NCBI RefSeq assembly: GCF_004962245.1
Contig: NZ_SUHQ01000014.1
Location: forward strand, 1 to 64,000
From: Mesorhizobium sp.
GTDB taxonomy: Bacteria > Pseudomonadota > Alphaproteobacteria > Rhizobiales > Rhizobiaceae
Length of the DNA stretch: 64,000 nucleotides
Reading direction: 5' to 3'
How positions within the stretch are numbered: position 1 is the first letter of the stretch; each line of letters opens with the position of its first letter. The position numbers and the translations under genes were made by a program. The notes beneath the pieces were generated by a model. The model was not told the DNA's origin. It searched no databases and worked only from the letters and a program-made list of their open reading frames with translations. Shown piece by piece: positions 60,721 to 64,000 of the stretch.

Positions 60721-63633
60721 ATGAACGCGACATTCGACATCAAATCGCTGGTTCAGGAAATCGACTACGGCACGCCCGCCTCGGAGGCGGAACAGCAGGT
60801 GACGCTGACGGTCGACGGCAAGTCGGTGACCGTGCCGGCGGGGACCTCGATCATGCGCGCTTCGATGGAAGCGGGCGTCGAAATCCCGAAGCTCTGCGCC
60901 ACCGACATGCTGGACTCGTTCGGCTCCTGCCGGGTCTGCCTGGTCGAGATCGATGGACGCGGCGGCACACCTGCTTCCTGCACGACGCCGGTCGGCGAAG
61001 GCATGGTCGTGCACACGCAGACCGATCGTCTCAACGCCATCCGCCGCGGCGTGATGGAACTCTACGTCTCCGACCACCCGACCGGCTGGAACGAGAAGGC
61101 CGGCACCGGCGCCAGCGAGTTCGACAAGGTCGCCAAGACGGTCGGTCTGACCGAAAACCGCTATGGCATCGAGGGACGCAACCACGTCAAGCCGGAAAAC
61201 GGCGTAGCGCCCGGCCATGGCTCGCTGGCTGTCGACTACATCGCCCGCGATGAATCCAACCCCTATTTCACCTATGATCCCGCGCAATGCATCGTCTGCT
61301 CGCGTTGCGTGCGGGCCTGCGAGGAGGTGCAGGGCACCTTCGCGCTGACCATCGAGGGCCGCGGTTTCGAATCGCGCATGGTTGCCGGCATGCACGAGGA
61401 TTTCATTGCCTCCGAATGCGTGTCCTGCGGGGCCTGCGTGCAGGCCTGTCCGACCGATGCGCTGCGCGAGAAGTCGGTGCTCGCCAAGGGCCTGCCGGAG
61501 CGCTCGGCCGTCACCACCTGCGCTTATTGCGGCGTCGGCTGCTCGTTCAAGGCGGAAGTGAAGGGCGACGAGGTCATTCGCATGATGCCCTACAAGGAGG
61601 GCAAGGCGAACCATGGCCATTCCTGCGTGAAGGGCCGTTTCGCTTATGGCTACGCCACCCATAAGGACCGCATCCTGTCGCCGATGATCCGGGAAAAGGT
61701 CACCGATCCCTGGCGAGAGGTGAGCTGGGAAGAGGCGCTCGCCCATACGGCCAAGGAATTCCGCCGTATCCAGTACCAGTATGGCCGCACCGCGATCGGC
61801 GGCATCACTTCCTCGCGCTGCACGAATGAGGAGACCTATCTCGTCCAGAAGCTGGTGCGGCAAGGCTTCCGCAACAACAATGTCGACACCTGCGCGCGCG
61901 TCTGCCATTCGCCGACCGGCTACGGGCTCGGCCAGACCTACGGCACCTCGGCCGGTACGCAGGATTTCGACTCCGTCGATTACACCGACGTCGCCGTCGT
62001 CATCGGTGCCAATCCCGCCTCCGCCCATCCGGTGTTCGCCTCGCGGCTGAAGAAGCGCCTGCGCCAGGGCGCCAAGCTGATCGTGCTCGATCCGCGTCGC
62101 ACCGAGATGGTCAAGTCGCCACATATCGAAGCGGCCTATCACCTGCCGCTGAAGCCCGGCACCAATGTGGCGGTGCTGACCGCGCTGGCACATGTCATCG
62201 TCACCGAAGGTCTCTTCGACGAAGCGTTCATCCGCGAACGCTGCGACTGGGCGGAATTCCAGGACTGGGCCTCTTTCGTCGCCTTGCCGGAAAACAGCCC
62301 CGAAACCGTCGGCAAGTTGTCCGGCGTCGATCCCGAACTGATCCGCGGTGCTGCGCGTCTCTACGCCACCGGCGGCAACGGCGCGATCTATTACGGCCTC
62401 GGGGTGACGGAACACAGCCAGGGTTCAACCACTGTGATGGCGATCGCCAACCTCGCCATGGCCACCGGCAATATCGGCCGGCCGGGCGTCGGCGTGAACC
62501 CGCTGCGCGGCCAGAACAATGTGCAGGGCTCGTGCGACATGGGCTCCTTCCCGCACGAGTTGCCCGGCTATCGCCATATCTCCGGCGAAGCCGTGCGCGA
62601 CATCTATGAGAGTCTGTGGGGCGTCAAGCTCGACGACGAACCCGGCCTGCGCATTCCCAACATGCTGGATGCCGCCGTCGACGGTAGTTTCAAGGGCATC
62701 TACATCCAGGGCGAGGACATCCTGCAGTCCGACCCTGATACCAAGCATGTCGCCGCCGGCCTCGCCGCGATGGAATGCGTCGTCGTGCACGACCTCTTCC
62801 TCAACGAGACGGCGAACTACGCGCATGTGTTCCTGCCGGGCTCGACCTTCCTCGAGAAGGACGGCACTTTCACCAATGCTGAGCGCCGCATCAACATGGT
62901 GCGCAAGGTTCTGGAGCCGAAGGCGCGCTACGCCGATTGGGAGGCGACGCAGGAGCTTGCCCGCGCGATCGGGCTGGACTGGACCTATCGGCATCCCTCC
63001 GAGATCATGGACGAGATCGCCAAGACGACGCCGAGCTTCGCCGGTGTCTCCTTCGAACTGCTCGACCGTGTCGGATCCGTGCAATGGCCCTGCAACGAGA
63101 AGGCACCGCTCGGCACCCCGATCATGCACATCGATGGTTTCGTGCGCGGCAAGGGCAAGTTCATCCGCACCGAATATGTAGCGACGGACGAAAGGACCGG
63201 GCCGCGCTTCCCGCTGCTGCTCACCACCGGCCGGATTCTCTCGCAGTACAATGTCGGCGCACAGACGAGGCGCACCGAAAATGTGATGTGGCATTCGGAA
63301 GACCTGTTGGAGATCCACCCGCACGATGCGGAGAACCGCGGCATCCGCGGCGGCGACTGGGTGCGGTTGGCAAGCCGATCCGGCGAGACGTCGCTGCGCG
63401 CGCTGATCACCGACCGCGTCTCGCCCGGCGTGGTCTACACGACCTTCCACCACCCCGACACGCAGGCCAACGTGGTCACGACCGACTTCTCGGACTGGGC
63501 GACCAACTGTCCGGAATACAAGGTCACCGCCGTGCAGGTGGCACCGTCAAACGGCCCGACCGAGTGGCAGAGGGACTATAACGAGCAAGCGCGCCAGAGC
63601 CGGCGCATCGCCCCGCTGGAAGCGGCGGAGTAG
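60721..63633 (+). CDS. fdsA: NAD-dependent formate dehydrogenase catalytic alpha subunit (molybdenum)
   Basis: The 970-residue subunit oxidises formate to CO2 at a bis-MGD molybdenum site. Cys59, 70, 73 and 87 form a [2Fe-2S] site; two ferredoxin-like clusters lie in 190-200 and 233-243, and the cluster near Mo uses Cys267, 270, 274 and 302. The Mo ligand is Cys395 next to His396 (ARVCHSPTGYG), encoded by TGC, so this is a cysteine and not a selenocysteine enzyme. The C-terminal MopB domain follows (about 850-950). Confidence 0.96.
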   Translation: MNATFDIKSLVQEIDYGTPASEAEQQVTLTVDGKSVTVPAGTSIMRASMEAGVEIPKLCATDMLDSFGSCRVCLVEIDGRGGTPASCTTPVGEGMVVHTQTDRLNAIRRGVMELYVSDHPTGWNEKAGTGASEFDKVAKTVGLTENRYGIEGRNHVKPENGVAPGHGSLAVDYIARDESNPYFTYDPAQCIVCSRCVRACEEVQGTFALTIEGRGFESRMVAGMHEDFIASECVSCGACVQACPTDALREKSVLAKGLPERSAVTTCAYCGVGCSFKAEVKGDEVIRMMPYKEGKANHGHSCVKGRFAYGYATHKDRILSPMIREKVTDPWREVSWEEALAHTAKEFRRIQYQYGRTAIGGITSSRCTNEETYLVQKLVRQGFRNNNVDTCARVCHSPTGYGLGQTYGTSAGTQDFDSVDYTDVAVVIGANPASAHPVFASRLKKRLRQGAKLIVLDPRRTEMVKSPHIEAAYHLPLKPGTNVAVLTALAHVIVTEGLFDEAFIRERCDWAEFQDWASFVALPENSPETVGKLSGVDPELIRGAARLYATGGNGAIYYGLGVTEHSQGSTTVMAIANLAMATGNIGRPGVGVNPLRGQNNVQGSCDMGSFPHELPGYRHISGEAVRDIYESLWGVKLDDEPGLRIPNMLDAAVDGSFKGIYIQGEDILQSDPDTKHVAAGLAAMECVVVHDLFLNETANYAHVFLPGSTFLEKDGTFTNAERRINMVRKVLEPKARYADWEATQELARAIGLDWTYRHPSEIMDEIAKTTPSFAGVSFELLDRVGSVQWPCNEKAPLGTPIMHIDGFVRGKGKFIRTEYVATDERTGPRFPLLLTTGRILSQYNVGAQTRRTENVMWHSEDLLEIHPHDAENRGIRGGDWVRLASRSGETSLRALITDRVSPGVVYTTFHHPDTQANVVTTDFSDWATNCPEYKVTAVQVAPSNGPTEWQRDYNEQARQSRRIAPLEAAE

Positions 63634-63635
63634 TC

Positions 63636-64000
63636 TTGGCCGCGCGCCGCAAAGCAACGACGCAGATTTCGCGGCTGGCGCACCGCGCCAGCGGCACCAC
63701 GACCGCGAACCGCATGGTGCCGGAGGAGACGCCGGTGGCGTTCTCCTTCGCTGGCACCACGCACGCGGTGATGATGGCGAGCCCCGCCGATTTCGAGGAT
63801 TTCGCGCTCGGCTTCTCGCTGACCGAGGGCATCATCGCCGACCCGCAGGAAATCGAGGCGATCGAGGTCGAGGATCACGGCGCCGGCATCGACATCCAGA
63901 TCAGGCTGAAGGATCAAGCCAATACGCGCTTCGAGGCGCGGCGCCGGCGGCTGGCCGGCCCGGTCGGCTGCGGGCTATGCGGCATCGAATCGATCGAGGA
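63636..64000 (+). CDS. fdhD: Formate dehydrogenase accessory sulfurtransferase FdhD (5' part, cut by window end)
   Basis: An open frame starts at TTG 63636, two bases after the fdsA stop and behind GGAG. The 121 visible residues include EETPVAFSFAGTTHAVMMASPADFEDFALGFSLTEGII and end with GPVGCGLCGIES, the CGLCG loop whose cysteines deliver sulfur to the molybdenum cofactor of formate dehydrogenase. The rest lies beyond the window. Co-transcription with fdsGBA fits its maturation role. Confidence 0.9.
   Translation, partial: MAARRKATTQISRLAHRASGTTTANRMVPEETPVAFSFAGTTHAVMMASPADFEDFALGFSLTEGIIADPQEIEAIEVEDHGAGIDIQIRLKDQANTRFEARRRRLAGPVGCGLCGIESIE

Noticed and set aside
59044..62415. Very long antisense open frame (1123 codons) opposite fdsG/fdsB/fdsA
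   Set aside because: It is a mirror of GC-rich coding sequence. The sense genes have clear motifs and ribosome-binding sites, and the antisense product is low-complexity with no family resemblance.

Overview
The window reads as chromosomal DNA of a high-GC alphaproteobacterium of the Rhizobiales, most likely Mesorhizobium or a close relative. This is an inference from gene content: an orfA-pit-type phosphate uptake pair, fdsGBA formate dehydrogenase with fdhD, chrBA, many ABC uptake systems with catabolic enzymes, and repeated copies of a composite intergenic inverted repeat (four near-complete plus one half copy). I see no insertion sequence, prophage, CRISPR array or rRNA. There is one tRNA, tRNA-Thr(CGU).

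Layout. 0-6.3 kb: ATP-dependent DNA ligase, a membrane-anchored repeat protein, tRNA-Thr, a single-domain globin, two small secreted proteins and a flavin split-barrel protein. 6.4-27.3 kb: a large catabolic locus. On the minus strand are a cyclase-family hydrolase, an FAD oxidoreductase, a MarR regulator and a fused two-subunit 2-oxoacid (indolepyruvate-type) oxidoreductase. Divergently on the plus strand are a second FAD oxidoreductase, a complete oligopeptide-type ABC importer and an exported VOC protein. Then comes an operon encoding an aminobenzoyl-CoA monooxygenase/reductase-like fusion, an SDR, a second MarR, an enoyl-CoA hydratase, an acyl-CoA dehydrogenase and a Rid-family protein. 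27.6-32.8 kb: a FadR/GntR regulator whose perfect operator is repeated in front of a four-gene set with two class V PLP enzymes, an amino-acid binding protein and a permease. 32.8-38.1 kb: a dppABCDF-type operon. 38.5-43.6 kb: a long-chain acyl-CoA ligase with an unusual N-terminal tail, a methyltransferase, a HAD phosphatase and glucose-6-phosphate isomerase. 43.9-47.6 kb: a MocR regulator, an MttB-family methyltransferase and a small unknown protein. 47.6-51.4 kb: chrBA and an ArsR/SRPBCC/GFA group. 51.5-57.5 kb: an IlvD/Edd-family sugar-acid dehydratase, a CoxG-like protein, Mrp, a VOC protein, and pit with its DUF47 partner. 57.6-64 kb: LysR, fdsG, fdsB, fdsA and the start of fdhD, cut by the window end.

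The most interesting reading concerns the 6.4-27.3 kb locus. A cyclase-family hydrolase (the fold of isatin hydrolase), a CoA-dependent 2-oxoacid oxidoreductase and a 2-aminobenzoyl-CoA monooxygenase/reductase occur together with no aryl-CoA ligase. Isatinate, the product of isatin hydrolysis, is itself a 2-oxoacid (2-aminophenylglyoxylate). Oxidative decarboxylation of it with CoA would give 2-aminobenzoyl-CoA directly, so the locus may encode a ligase-independent route from isatin or indole-type compounds into the aminobenzoyl-CoA pathway. This is inference from gene content and chemistry and is not shown by the sequence alone. Other points of note are paired operators for the GntR, MarR, MocR and LysR regulators, a cysteine-desulfurase-like protein with Tyr in place of the catalytic Cys, and an Asp-substituted Fe-S motif in the oxidoreductase.
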